64,000 bases of DNA from CAVQCT01 sp964520865 (GTDB taxonomy: Bacteria; Zixibacteria; MSB-5A5; GN15; FEB-12). The first letter of the stretch is position 1. Each line of letters begins with the position of its first letter. Positions 27,849 through 35,553 of this stretch are shown piece after piece. Location: NCBI GenBank assembly GCA_964520865.1, contig CAZFOY010000003.1:1-64000 (forward strand), written 5' to 3'. The notes below the pieces were generated by a model. That model saw only the letters and a program-made list of their open reading frames with translations. It ran no database searches and was not told the DNA's origin. A program made the translations under genes and the position numbers.

Positions 27849-28418
27849 TCAATACGCGAAGACGGTGAACAGAACGTTCAAATGACTCTTGTCCGGATCG
27901 GGACCACGGGCCTTAAGTTGGCTTGCCCAGTAGACACCGATCTGGCAGTGTCGCGCGAGTTCAAATCCTCCTCCGAGCAGTAAGGCCTGTCCGACCACGT
28001 CCGAAGGGTGACCGTCGACCTTCAATTGATAAAATCCAATTCCCGTGATCGTATACAGCGATCTCCCCGGGGTGCCAAAATAATGATACCATAGGAAGCC
28101 GTCCATACCCTGTGACGCCGTGCTGTCGGAATTGTAGTACTCTATCTTGGTTTTGTAGCCGGCGGCGTTGATTTCGTAGACGATCATGTTGCTCTTGCTC
28201 CAGGCGTAGCCGATCGCAAGATTGACCCCCATACCCGCCTCTTTGTCGCTGGCTTCGAAACCGCGGCCGAACGCTTCATAGGTCGTCTCGGTCCACTTGA
28301 TGACCGGAGCAAACCCAAGTCCGCCGCCAAGGACGAATCCTTTTCGCTTGCCGTCGAAAATCCTTGCACTTGCTGTGGAAGCCAGTAACAGCAGCATTAG
28401 AATAAGAGTTCTTTTCAT
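27849..28418 (-). CDS. Outer-membrane beta-barrel candidate, tandem paralog 2
   Basis: A 189-residue paralog. Signal peptide MKRTLILMLLLLASTASA, then FDGKRKGFVLGGGLGFAP, NLAIGYAWSKSNMIVYEINA, SQGMDGFLWYHYFGTPGRSL, GGFELARHCQIGVYWAS, and a terminal Tyr (LFTVFAY), still an accepted barrel end. The strong N-terminal match to paralogs 1 and 3 suggests recent duplication. Confidence 0.8.
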   Translation of the reverse strand: MKRTLILMLLLLASTASARIFDGKRKGFVLGGGLGFAPVIKWTETTYEAFGRGFEASDKEAGMGVNLAIGYAWSKSNMIVYEINAAGYKTKIEYYNSDSTASQGMDGFLWYHYFGTPGRSLYTITGIGFYQLKVDGHPSDVVGQALLLGGGFELARHCQIGVYWASQLKARGPDPDKSHLNVLFTVFAY

Positions 28419-28551
28419 GACAGGTCTCTCTCAGAATCTACCCTGCGCCAAAGAAACAGACGAACCGGATCGCCCAAGTGACTAATCCACACCACATATT
28501 GAGCATTGACATCAGGCCGGAGCACGTTTCCCGGACGAGATCAGCCACGAT

Positions 28552-29169
28552 TCAGAACGCCATTCCGGATACCAGGAAGCTGATCTGGCTGTGCGTAAAA
28601 TCGGCGTCGCCAAGGCTCGATTTCCCCGAAGAAATGTACAGCCCGAATTGAAAGTGTCGGGCGAATTCGTAACCTCCACCGATCTGGATAGCGCCGCCGG
28701 GATCGCCTGAATCATCGTCCCCCACCTGGAAATGAAACAGTCCTACTCCCACCGTCGTGAAGGCAGACCGTCCAGCCGGGCCGAAATAATGATACCACGA
28801 GGCTCCGTCGAACAGCTGTGCCAGATCACGCTTATCCCCGTACAGATCGGAGTGCAGATAACCCGACCGGTAGCCGGTGCCGTTCAGTTCGTAAACGATC
28901 ATGTTGTGTTCGTCCCAGGCGTAGCCGGCGATAATCTGCACACCCACCCCGGCCTTGGTTTCATCGGTATTCACATTCTGTAGTTTGTAGAATCCATCGC
29001 CCGACCACTTGGTTACCGGAGAGAATCCGAGGCCGCCCCCAAGGACAAAACCTTTACGGGTACCGTCAAACGCCCACGATGTCGCGCACATGACGATTGC
29101 AGCTGCCGTAAACAGAAGAACCTTCTTCGTATTACCTCCCTTGCAGAAGTATCGTGATGCAACTATCAC
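28552..29169 (-). CDS. Outer-membrane beta-barrel candidate, tandem paralog 1
   Basis: Up to 205 residues. Hydrophobic signal KKVLLFTAAAIVMCATSWA, then FDGTRKGFVLGGGLGFSP, QIIAGYAWDEHNMIVYELNG, GASWYHYFGPAGRSAFTTVG, GGYEFARHFQFGLYIS and terminal VSGMAF. The start is uncertain. The listed GTG (29169) has no ribosome-binding site and adds 13 residues before the signal, whereas AAGGGAGG sits just before an ACG (29130) followed by Lys-Lys, exactly where the paralogs have ATG. Confidence 0.75.
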   Translation of the reverse strand: MIVASRYFCKGGNTKKVLLFTAAAIVMCATSWAFDGTRKGFVLGGGLGFSPVTKWSGDGFYKLQNVNTDETKAGVGVQIIAGYAWDEHNMIVYELNGTGYRSGYLHSDLYGDKRDLAQLFDGASWYHYFGPAGRSAFTTVGVGLFHFQVGDDDSGDPGGAIQIGGGYEFARHFQFGLYISSGKSSLGDADFTHSQISFLVSGMAF

Positions 29170-29386
29170 TGAAAACTAATCAGTATCGGGGATATTCGCA
29201 ACCCTTTTTGCCGGACGTGTTCTGTCTGCATTCCTCGCTACAGTCATCGAATACGTATTCATTCGGATCTATGCTCTTCCGATTGGCATGTCCCGGCGTG
29301 AAATTAGACGGACAAAAAGAGCCGGAGGCTATCGCAGATACATTTATCCATGCACTTAGAAAACGTGATGCCCGGAACGAAGTGAC

Positions 29387-29557
29387 ATGAACGGGCAGCG
29401 TGACAAGATTCAAGGTAGACCGTCAAAGAAGCCGGAAAACGACCTGATATTGGACTATCTCGTCCTTGAGAAAGAGCGGATTAATTCGCTATTTCGTAAC
29501 GCGTTACCATTCATTGTCTTATGGGCAATTCTACGTTTCGACCCAATATTAATTTGA
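29387..29557 (+). CDS. Doubtful small ORF with C-terminal hydrophobic segment
   Basis: A 56-residue ORF beginning MNGQRDKIQGRPSKKPEN and ending in a possible membrane segment (LPFIVLWAILRF). Its ATG overlaps, as ATGA, the stop of another short open frame (29154-29390), which could be a decayed gene. Neither has a good ribosome-binding site or a known family. The 420-bp stretch between the barrel array and the HIT gene holds nothing else recognisable. Confidence 0.2.
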   Translation: MNGQRDKIQGRPSKKPENDLILDYLVLEKERINSLFRNALPFIVLWAILRFDPILI

Positions 29558-29589
29558 TAATCCGCTGAAATTCCATTATTTACAACAAT

Positions 29590-30078
29590 ATGACTGATAA
29601 AATGATATGGGCGCCGTGGCGTGCCGGCTTCATCCTGAGCAAGAAGGAAAAGGGTTGCGTATTCTGTAAACGTCTCAGAATGAAGGATACGGTAAAAAAC
29701 CTGATCGTCTATCGAGGCGAGAAGGTTTTCGTGATTTTGAACAAGTATCCGTACAACTCGGGCCACACGCTGATCGTTCCGAATCGACATGTCGGTCAGA
29801 TTGAGAAGCTTACCGATGAGGAATCGGCCGAATTCTTTGAACTCACCCGGCGCACAGTGACGGTGATCAAGAAAGCACTGAAACCGGCATCGATGAATCT
29901 CGGGATGAATCTCGGTCGTGCATCCGGCGCCGGTGTTCCGGGACATCTACATATGCACGTCGTCCCCCGCTGGCAGGGCGACACCAACTTCATGCCGGTG
30001 ATCGGCAAGACGAGTGTCATATCAGTCCCGCTCGAACCTATCTATGAATTGCTGAAGAAGGAATTCGCCCGTTCATGA
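29590..30078 (+). CDS. HIT family hydrolase/nucleotidyltransferase
   Basis: A 162-residue histidine-triad protein. The active-site triad is GHLHMHVVPRW near residues 117-127, with the N-terminal CVFCKRL zinc-type pair and LNKYPYNSGHTLIVPNRHV, typical of the Ap4A phosphorylase-like HIT subgroup. Likely substrate: dinucleoside polyphosphates or AMP conjugates. There is no clear ribosome-binding site before the ATG. Its stop overlaps the ATG of the next gene (ATGA), coupling it to the HTH-aconitase protein. Confidence 0.9.
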   Translation: MTDKMIWAPWRAGFILSKKEKGCVFCKRLRMKDTVKNLIVYRGEKVFVILNKYPYNSGHTLIVPNRHVGQIEKLTDEESAEFFELTRRTVTVIKKALKPASMNLGMNLGRASGAGVPGHLHMHVVPRWQGDTNFMPVIGKTSVISVPLEPIYELLKKEFARS

Positions 30079-31697
30079 GCGCGCGTAAACGCATTCCCAC
30101 CAAAGGGGAGCTGCTGCAGCTTCAGAAGCTCTATAAGACCGATGAGAAGATCGGTGAACGGCTCGGTGGCGTACCGCCCTACCTGGTAGCATACTGGCGA
30201 CGGAAGAAAAATGTCCCCAAGCACTCTCAGCCGAAATTCTCCGAGAAGGAGATCAAGAATCTCTGGGAGCGTTACGGCGATGACGACAAATGCGGACTTG
30301 AACTGGGGATCTCCAAGGCCGCCTTCTACAACTGGCGACGGCGCTACGGTATCAGAGAGAAACCGGCCTTCCTGAAACTTGAACAGCTTGAGCTCGATTT
30401 TCCCGGTGCGAAGTCGACTACAGCATCAACCTCGCTCTATGGCAAGCAGACGCTGGCGCAGAAGGTGTACGGTCGAGCCGCGCAGCTTTCACGAGTGGAG
30501 GTCGGTCAGACAGTGCAGGTCGAACCCGATCTGATCACCGCCGACTCACAGGTGATTCATGTCATCAAAGCGTTCAAGAAGAGCGAGACCGAACTCATCT
30601 GGAATCCCAACAAGCTGCTCGTCTCCCTGGCCACCTGCCCGTACGATAAACAGGAGAGTCCGGCGGAAACGGTCCGCCAGATCCGCGAGTTTCTCAAGCG
30701 GCAGGGAGTACGGAGTCTTTACGATGCTTCGGAAGGCTGTTGCCACCAGGTGGCGGTCGAGAGCGGGCTCGTCTTGCCAGGACAGCTCGTAGTGGGCGTG
30801 GATCAATATGCCGTCTCCTACGGTTGCCTCTCTTCGATCGGCACGGTCGCGGCTCCGGAGAAGATCGCGGAGATCTGGTCGAGCGGTAAGGCGGAAATCA
30901 CGGTGCCATCGACCATCCGCATCGATATCAACGGCCGGCGTTCGCGCGGCGTTTACGGTAAAGATATCGCGCTTTCCGTGGTCAAGCTACTTGGGGCGGT
31001 CGAAACGAAAGGCAAGGCGATCGAGTACTACGGACATGTCGTTGCGAGTATGAGTATGTCGGAGCGATTCACGCTCGCCAATCTGACGATCGATACAGGA
31101 GCGGAAACCGCCGTCTGTGGCTTTGACTCGACTACCCGAAGGTTCCTCAACGGCCGCGCGGTGGGAACTTACAATCCGGTAATCGCCGATAAGAACGCCG
31201 AGTACGAAGACATCTATCAGATAAACATCGATCAACTGACCCCGATGCTTGCAACGCCCAATGACCCGATGGAAGTTACTCCCGTATCGGAGCACGAAGG
31301 GCTCGCGGTCAACCTTGTCGTTCTCGGAACCTCGAACAACGGTCGATTCGATGACCTTCGGGTCGCGGCCGAAATACTCAAAGGAAAGCAGGTTCACGAG
31401 GACTGCCGCCTTTTGATCTATCCGAGTTCGCGCACCGTGTATCTCGAAGCTTTGAAAAAAGGGCTTATTCGCGTGCTCGTCGAAGCGGGGGCGGTGGTCA
31501 TGTATCCCGGCTATGGCGGCCTGCTCGATATCAACTCGATGCTGGCATCCGGCGAACGCGCCCTGGCCACTACCAATCACTCCCGGGTATCAAGCACGCC
31601 GAAATCATCCTGCGAAATCTTCCTTTGTTCGCCGGCCACAGCCGCGGCATCAGCCCTCAACGGCGTGGTCACCGATCCGACCCGGTTCGTCAAGTAG
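30075..31697 (+). CDS. HTH - aconitase-fold fusion, probable pseudoenzyme
   Basis: A 540-residue protein. Residues ~8-48 and ~53-95 are two helix-turn-helix-like units (ERLGGVPPYLVAYWRRK; LGISKAAFYNWRRRYGI). Residues ~120-540 follow LeuC/aconitase large-subunit order: EGCCHQVAVESGLVLPGQ, GVDQYAVSYG, GKDIALSVVKLLGA, ERFTLANLTIDTGAE, LGTSNNGR, YPGYGGL, and LCSPATAAASALNGVVTDP. The three [4Fe-4S] cysteines of the family are gone: GSCTNGR is GTSNNGR (S420), and PGCGxC is PGYGGL (Y480, L483). The DSHT histidine is Tyr245 and the NRNF arginine is His502. A dehydratase is therefore unlikely; a DNA-binding sensor of an acid ligand is a reasonable guess. No small subunit (LeuD) is present. Confidence 0.85.
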   Translation: MSARKRIPTKGELLQLQKLYKTDEKIGERLGGVPPYLVAYWRRKKNVPKHSQPKFSEKEIKNLWERYGDDDKCGLELGISKAAFYNWRRRYGIREKPAFLKLEQLELDFPGAKSTTASTSLYGKQTLAQKVYGRAAQLSRVEVGQTVQVEPDLITADSQVIHVIKAFKKSETELIWNPNKLLVSLATCPYDKQESPAETVRQIREFLKRQGVRSLYDASEGCCHQVAVESGLVLPGQLVVGVDQYAVSYGCLSSIGTVAAPEKIAEIWSSGKAEITVPSTIRIDINGRRSRGVYGKDIALSVVKLLGAVETKGKAIEYYGHVVASMSMSERFTLANLTIDTGAETAVCGFDSTTRRFLNGRAVGTYNPVIADKNAEYEDIYQINIDQLTPMLATPNDPMEVTPVSEHEGLAVNLVVLGTSNNGRFDDLRVAAEILKGKQVHEDCRLLIYPSSRTVYLEALKKGLIRVLVEAGAVVMYPGYGGLLDINSMLASGERALATTNHSRVSSTPKSSCEIFLCSPATAAASALNGVVTDPTRFVK

Positions 31698-31838
31698 TTC
31701 TCTTCTCTAAACATTTTCATGAGGTGGTAACCGAGATTGCGCCCCGGTTTCCCGTGAACTTTTCGATCCGGTCGCTGTTTTCAACCTCGAAAGAGAGATC
31801 AACATCAACTTCCGCAAGGAGAAAGGACTGACCGAACG

Positions 31839-32351
31839 ATGGAACGACCAAATGCGATTACAATGAAGGGAAACCCGTTGACCCTGGAGGGTCAGGAACT
31901 GAAAGTCGGCGACACAGCCCCCCAGTTTACGCTTGTGAACGGCGAGCTCTCCCCCGTATCCCTGGCCGATTCTTCCGGCAAAGCCCGCCTCCTGTCGATC
32001 GTACCGTCACTTGACACCAGCGTCTGCAGCATCCAGACTCAGAGCTTCAACAAGAAGCTGGGAGAGCTTAAGGACAAAGCCGTGGCCTATACGATCTCCG
32101 TTGACCTTCCTTTCGCCCAGAACAGGTTCGACCAGGAACACAGCATCTCCAACATGACCACGCTGTCCGACTACAAGGATGTCTCGTTTGGGCGCGACTA
32201 TGGTCTGCTGATCAAAGAACTCCGCCTGCTTGCGCGCGCGGTAATTGTCGTCGATAAGAACAATAAGGTCAGCTATATGCAGTTAGTTCCGGAAGTGACG
32301 CAGGAGCCGGACTACGACAAGGCGATTGACGCCCTCAAGAAAGTCATCTGA
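31839..32351 (+). CDS. tpx: Thiol peroxidase, Tpx type, without the usual resolving cysteine
   Basis: A 170-residue peroxiredoxin. The Tpx motif with the peroxidatic cysteine is PSLDTSVCSIQTQSFN (C63), and LPFAQNRF matches the segment before the resolving cysteine of E. coli Tpx. That cysteine is replaced by Asp98 (RFDQEH instead of RFCGAE), and no other Cys is present, so this would be a 1-Cys enzyme needing an external thiol. The 141-nt spacer before it contains no recognisable gene. Confidence 0.9.
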   Translation: MERPNAITMKGNPLTLEGQELKVGDTAPQFTLVNGELSPVSLADSSGKARLLSIVPSLDTSVCSIQTQSFNKKLGELKDKAVAYTISVDLPFAQNRFDQEHSISNMTTLSDYKDVSFGRDYGLLIKELRLLARAVIVVDKNNKVSYMQLVPEVTQEPDYDKAIDALKKVI

Positions 32352-32390
32352 ACACAAGTAGAGAAGTATCTAAGGGATGATAGAGCAGGC

Positions 32391-32738
32391 TCAGTCCTGT
32401 TCCGGGTCATGCTGCTCCTGGGATTCCGAGGATTCCTCGATTGGCGGTTTCTTCTCCTGCAGCAGCTTTGACAGCGGAGTGAGATAGAACAGAATCAACA
32501 GGACAGCCGGAAGGAATATCGGAAGATAGCGAAGGGCAATCGGGACGTTAACACTCGGTGTTGTCGGTGCTTCGCCCGAAGGCGTGCCGTGGGCTGTCCA
32601 GCCTCCCTGACCGTCCGGGATCCACGAATTCTCGCCCGAAAGAAAGCCGTAAGAGGGACCGTACACCGCCTGCAGAATGACCGAGGGAATAAGATAAAGC
32701 AGAATTACCGCAACCAAGAACAATACTGTGCGCTTCAT
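32391..32738 (-). CDS. Small membrane protein, unknown function
   Basis: About 115 residues with an N-terminal hydrophobic helix (KRTVLFLVAVILLYLIPSVIL), a ~40-residue Gly/Trp-rich loop (NSWIPDGQGGWTAHG), a second helix (YLPIFLPAVLLILFYLTPL) and an acidic Glu/Gln tail. No family recognised. It lies alone on the minus strand between tpx and ppa. ATG 32738 is taken as the start; an in-frame TTG six codons earlier is possible, and neither has a clear ribosome-binding site. Confidence 0.6.
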   Translation of the reverse strand: MKRTVLFLVAVILLYLIPSVILQAVYGPSYGFLSGENSWIPDGQGGWTAHGTPSGEAPTTPSVNVPIALRYLPIFLPAVLLILFYLTPLSKLLQEKKPPIEESSESQEQHDPEQD

Positions 32739-32873
32739 AGAAACATGGAACAGCAATCTGAGAACGATGTCAATCCTTTACTCCGTTCCGGTCCTGATGA
32801 AGGCGGACAAAATTGAGTTTGCCATCCGCAATCAGCAAATATATACTACAGCGAATCTATACCTGGAGGACTT

Positions 32874-33416
32874 ATGACTCATTGCTGGCACGATGTCAGC
32901 CCGGGAACCAACGTCGATGAAACGTTCCTGAGTGTAATTGAAATTCCCAAAGGCTCCAAAAACAAATACGAACTGGACAAAACGACCGGACTGCTGAAGG
33001 CCGATCGCGTGCTGTACAGCTCCGTTCACTATCCGGCGAATTACGGATTCATTCCTCAAAGTTATTGCGATGACGGCGACCCGCTCGATGTCCTGGTCCT
33101 GTGCCAGGAACAGATTACGCCGCTCTGCCTGGTAGAATGCCGGGCAATCGGTTTGATGACGATGAGAGATGAGAAGGGCCAGGATGACAAGATTATTTCA
33201 GTGCACGCCCATGATCCCGCTTACAACTCATATCAGGATATTTCAGCGCTACCGCCGCACCTCATCAAAGAGTTGAAACGGTTTTTCGAAGACTACAAAG
33301 TTCTGGAGCATAAGGAAGTGATTATCGACGAACTGCGCGGACGTTTCGACGCCGTGAATAGTATCAAGGCGGCGTTGAAGATGTATAGCGACAACGTCGA
33401 CCAGCTGAAGAAGTGA
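32874..33416 (+). CDS. ppa: Inorganic pyrophosphatase, family I
   Basis: A 180-residue soluble pyrophosphatase hydrolysing PPi to phosphate. Signature DDGDPLDVLVL (near residues 66-76) plus EIPKGSKNKYELDK, YPANYGFIPQSY and DPAYNSYQD give the metal-binding acids in the usual order. GGAGG precedes the ATG. It is followed by the GNAT gene after 35 nt on the same strand. Confidence 0.95.
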   Translation: MTHCWHDVSPGTNVDETFLSVIEIPKGSKNKYELDKTTGLLKADRVLYSSVHYPANYGFIPQSYCDDGDPLDVLVLCQEQITPLCLVECRAIGLMTMRDEKGQDDKIISVHAHDPAYNSYQDISALPPHLIKELKRFFEDYKVLEHKEVIIDELRGRFDAVNSIKAALKMYSDNVDQLKK

Positions 33417-33451
33417 GCGAAGTGCAGTGTTCGTAGCCGAAGAGGTGACCT

Positions 33452-34012
33452 ATGTCTGAGAAAAAGAAGTTTCCGCCGACCCAGCCCTCTTTCGTAGGAA
33501 AGAAAGTGTACCTTCGCCCGCTGGCCCCGGACGATGCCATGTCGGCTCAACACTGGTTCAATCTCTCCGAACCCCAGAGCATGGCGTCGCTCCCGCTGCC
33601 TCTTAGATCCCCCGCCGAGGCGGCCGAACTCGCGAAGAAAGCGGAGCAGTCAGTCGACCGGCAGCGTCTCGCCATTGTACGTACCGAAGACAACGTTCTC
33701 GTTGGACGCGTCACTTTCTTCAACTACAATTCGCTGAACCGTTCCGCCGAGCTGGGTGTGCTTATCGATCCCGAGGAGCGCAAGAACGGCTATGCCGCTG
33801 AAGCATTGAGAATTCTCATTCGATTTCTGTTCAAGTACCGGGGATTGAATAAAGTTTACGCCGAGACCGCCGCTCACAATCATCCGACCCGGAAACTTCT
33901 TGAGTCACTTAATTTCAAGCAGGATGGCGTCCTCAGGCAACACTACTTCTACAACGGACAGTTTCACGACAAGCTGGTTTATTCGTTGTTACTATTCGAA
34001 TCTGATCTGTGA
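33452..34012 (+). CDS. GNAT family N-acetyltransferase (RimJ/RimL-like)
   Basis: A 186-residue protein with the GNAT fold: VYLRPLAPDDA at the start, ELGVLIDPEERKNGYAAEAL (acetyl-CoA-binding R/Q-x-x-G/A region, here RKNGYA), and KVYAETAAHNHPTRKLLESLNFKQDG, typical of the acetyltransferase 3 (RimJ/RimL) group. Substrate unknown. It shares a transcript with ppa and ends at a strong terminator. Confidence 0.87.
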   Translation: MSEKKKFPPTQPSFVGKKVYLRPLAPDDAMSAQHWFNLSEPQSMASLPLPLRSPAEAAELAKKAEQSVDRQRLAIVRTEDNVLVGRVTFFNYNSLNRSAELGVLIDPEERKNGYAAEALRILIRFLFKYRGLNKVYAETAAHNHPTRKLLESLNFKQDGVLRQHYFYNGQFHDKLVYSLLLFESDL

Positions 34013-34037
34013 TCGATATCGCACTATATCAAATAGT

Positions 34038-34065
34038 AAAGGCACAGCGAGCGCTGTGCCTTTTT
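34038..34065. terminator. Terminator after the GNAT gene, convergent with pyrF
   Basis: Perfect 11-bp stem AAAGGCACAGC (34038-34048) / GCTGTGCCTTT (34053-34063), loop GAGC, then TT. It sits between convergent genes and can serve the plus strand; the A's on the left arm give a shorter T run for the minus strand. Confidence 0.88.
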
Positions 34066-34089
34066 GTTATCCTGCAGAAATTTGAATTC

Positions 34090-35553
34090 TCAGCTACTTC
34101 TTTCCCATGGTTTCGGCTGGTCCTGGCCGGACGGCCTATTGTCGCGGTTGTGCCGATTGCGATCGTTTCGATGTCTGCGGTCGCGGCGGCTTCGTCGATC
34201 GAACCGGCGTTGTCCGTTGCGATCGTGATGCCCTTGCGGTCGGTCCTGCCGCCGATCGTTCTGATCGGGGGCTGCTGCGTTCTGAGACGGTTGTGAATTG
34301 GGCGACGGAGGCGGCGGGCCCGATTGCCCGGGCTGCTGGTTAGTGCCGTTGGAATCAGGCTGACGAGGGGGCGCTGAGGCTGCAGGCCGATCGGTCGTCT
34401 GAGGCTGCGAGTACGGCCGTTCCCCTTCCCGACCGGGCTCAGGTGGTACCGATTCCGGGGCAGAAGTCGATGGAGCCGGCGGTTCCATTTCGGTCCGGGT
34501 GCTCGCCGTTTCGGCTGCTTGCTCAGGCTGTTCTCCATTCCCGGGCTCAGAACTGGACTGCGTTGCGGGAGGCTCGTCATGGGTCTCCTGCTTCTTCGTA
34601 AACGGAAGGTCCGGGATAGGAGGAAGCCGGAAGCTTGAGTTTTCCTCCCTTGGCGGCTCTTCCCGGTAAGACTCATGCGATTCGTTGTCCGGACGCTCAT
34701 CGTGATTTTCGGACTCCGGTGTGTCGGCATCAATCTGAATCTCCCCGTTCCTGACTCGATTGACCGTCTCGTTGAGCTTGCGCAACTCCTGGCGAGCCCG
34801 CTGGGCGAAGTCCATCTCCTTCGAGGCGTAGAGCACGGAGCGCGAGACATTGATAAGAGCGATCTTCTGGAAATTGTCCGTACCGAACAACACTGCTTTT
34901 TCGAGCGATCCGCCCTGAGCACCTACTCCCGGGATCAGAATCGGCATAGCCCCGGCAACCTCACGAATCTCCTTCAGCTCCTCCGGCTGGGTGGCACCGA
35001 CAACGAGTCCGCAGTTACCATCCTTATTCCAGTAGTCAACTTTCTCCGCGACGATTTTGTACAGCGGCTTGCCTTCGATCATGAGATGTTGAAAGTCTTT
35101 CGAGCCCGGGTTTGAAGTCAGGCAGAGTACAAACACCCCCTTTTCTTTGTATTCGAGGAACGGACGCATGGAGTCGTAGCCCATATAGGGATTCAGCGTT
35201 ACCCAGTCGGCCTTCAGTTTCTCGTAAAGCGCCTCGGCGTAGAACGATGCCGTGTTGCCGATATCTCCCCGCTTGCCGTCGAGAATGATCGGCATGTCTT
35301 CGGGCATCCGCTCGATTATTGACCGGAGCAGAGAGAGTCCTTCCGGTCCGCGGTTTTCGAAGAAGGCCATGTTCGGCTTGTAAGCACAAACGACATCCGA
35401 AGTAGCGTCGACCATCCGCATGGCGAACTCGTACATCCCTTTTATTGATTTGGCATATTCGGCCGGCATCCGTTTCGGATCGAGATCAAGTCCAAGGCAG
35501 ATAAGAGATCTGCTCTTTTCCTGTTTATTCCTGAGTTTTTCGACTGCAGCCAT
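34090..35553 (-). CDS. pyrF: Orotidine 5'-phosphate decarboxylase with long disordered tail
   Basis: A 487-residue protein; normal type 2 PyrF is about 270. Residues 1-271 form a complete enzyme: LICLGLDLDPKRMP, the catalytic DGKRGDIGNTASFYAEA (D92-K94-D97), LNPYMGYDSMRPF and IPGVGAQGG. Residues 272-487 are low complexity: first acidic (Glu/Asp/His), then Pro/Ser/Gln/Glu, finally very basic with RRFDRRSRRDRRHRNDRNR. The frame has no stop or frameshift, so this is a true extension. Such RD-rich tails often bind RNA or drive condensation, but the role here is unknown. The start overlaps the pyrD stop. Confidence 0.92.
   Translation of the reverse strand: MAAVEKLRNKQEKSRSLICLGLDLDPKRMPAEYAKSIKGMYEFAMRMVDATSDVVCAYKPNMAFFENRGPEGLSLLRSIIERMPEDMPIILDGKRGDIGNTASFYAEALYEKLKADWVTLNPYMGYDSMRPFLEYKEKGVFVLCLTSNPGSKDFQHLMIEGKPLYKIVAEKVDYWNKDGNCGLVVGATQPEELKEIREVAGAMPILIPGVGAQGGSLEKAVLFGTDNFQKIALINVSRSVLYASKEMDFAQRARQELRKLNETVNRVRNGEIQIDADTPESENHDERPDNESHESYREEPPREENSSFRLPPIPDLPFTKKQETHDEPPATQSSSEPGNGEQPEQAAETASTRTEMEPPAPSTSAPESVPPEPGREGERPYSQPQTTDRPAASAPPRQPDSNGTNQQPGQSGPPPPSPNSQPSQNAAAPDQNDRRQDRPQGHHDRNGQRRFDRRSRRDRRHRNDRNRHNRDNRPSGQDQPKPWERSS

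Noticed and set aside
29154..29390. 78-codon plus-strand frame before the doubtful small ORF
   Set aside because: Starts inside the opposite-strand barrel gene, lacks a ribosome-binding site and shows no family; left out as a gene.
31698..31838. Short minus-strand open frame (EVDVDLSFEVENSD-like) between the aconitase-like gene and tpx
   Set aside because: No start codon or ribosome-binding site in frame; most likely chance.
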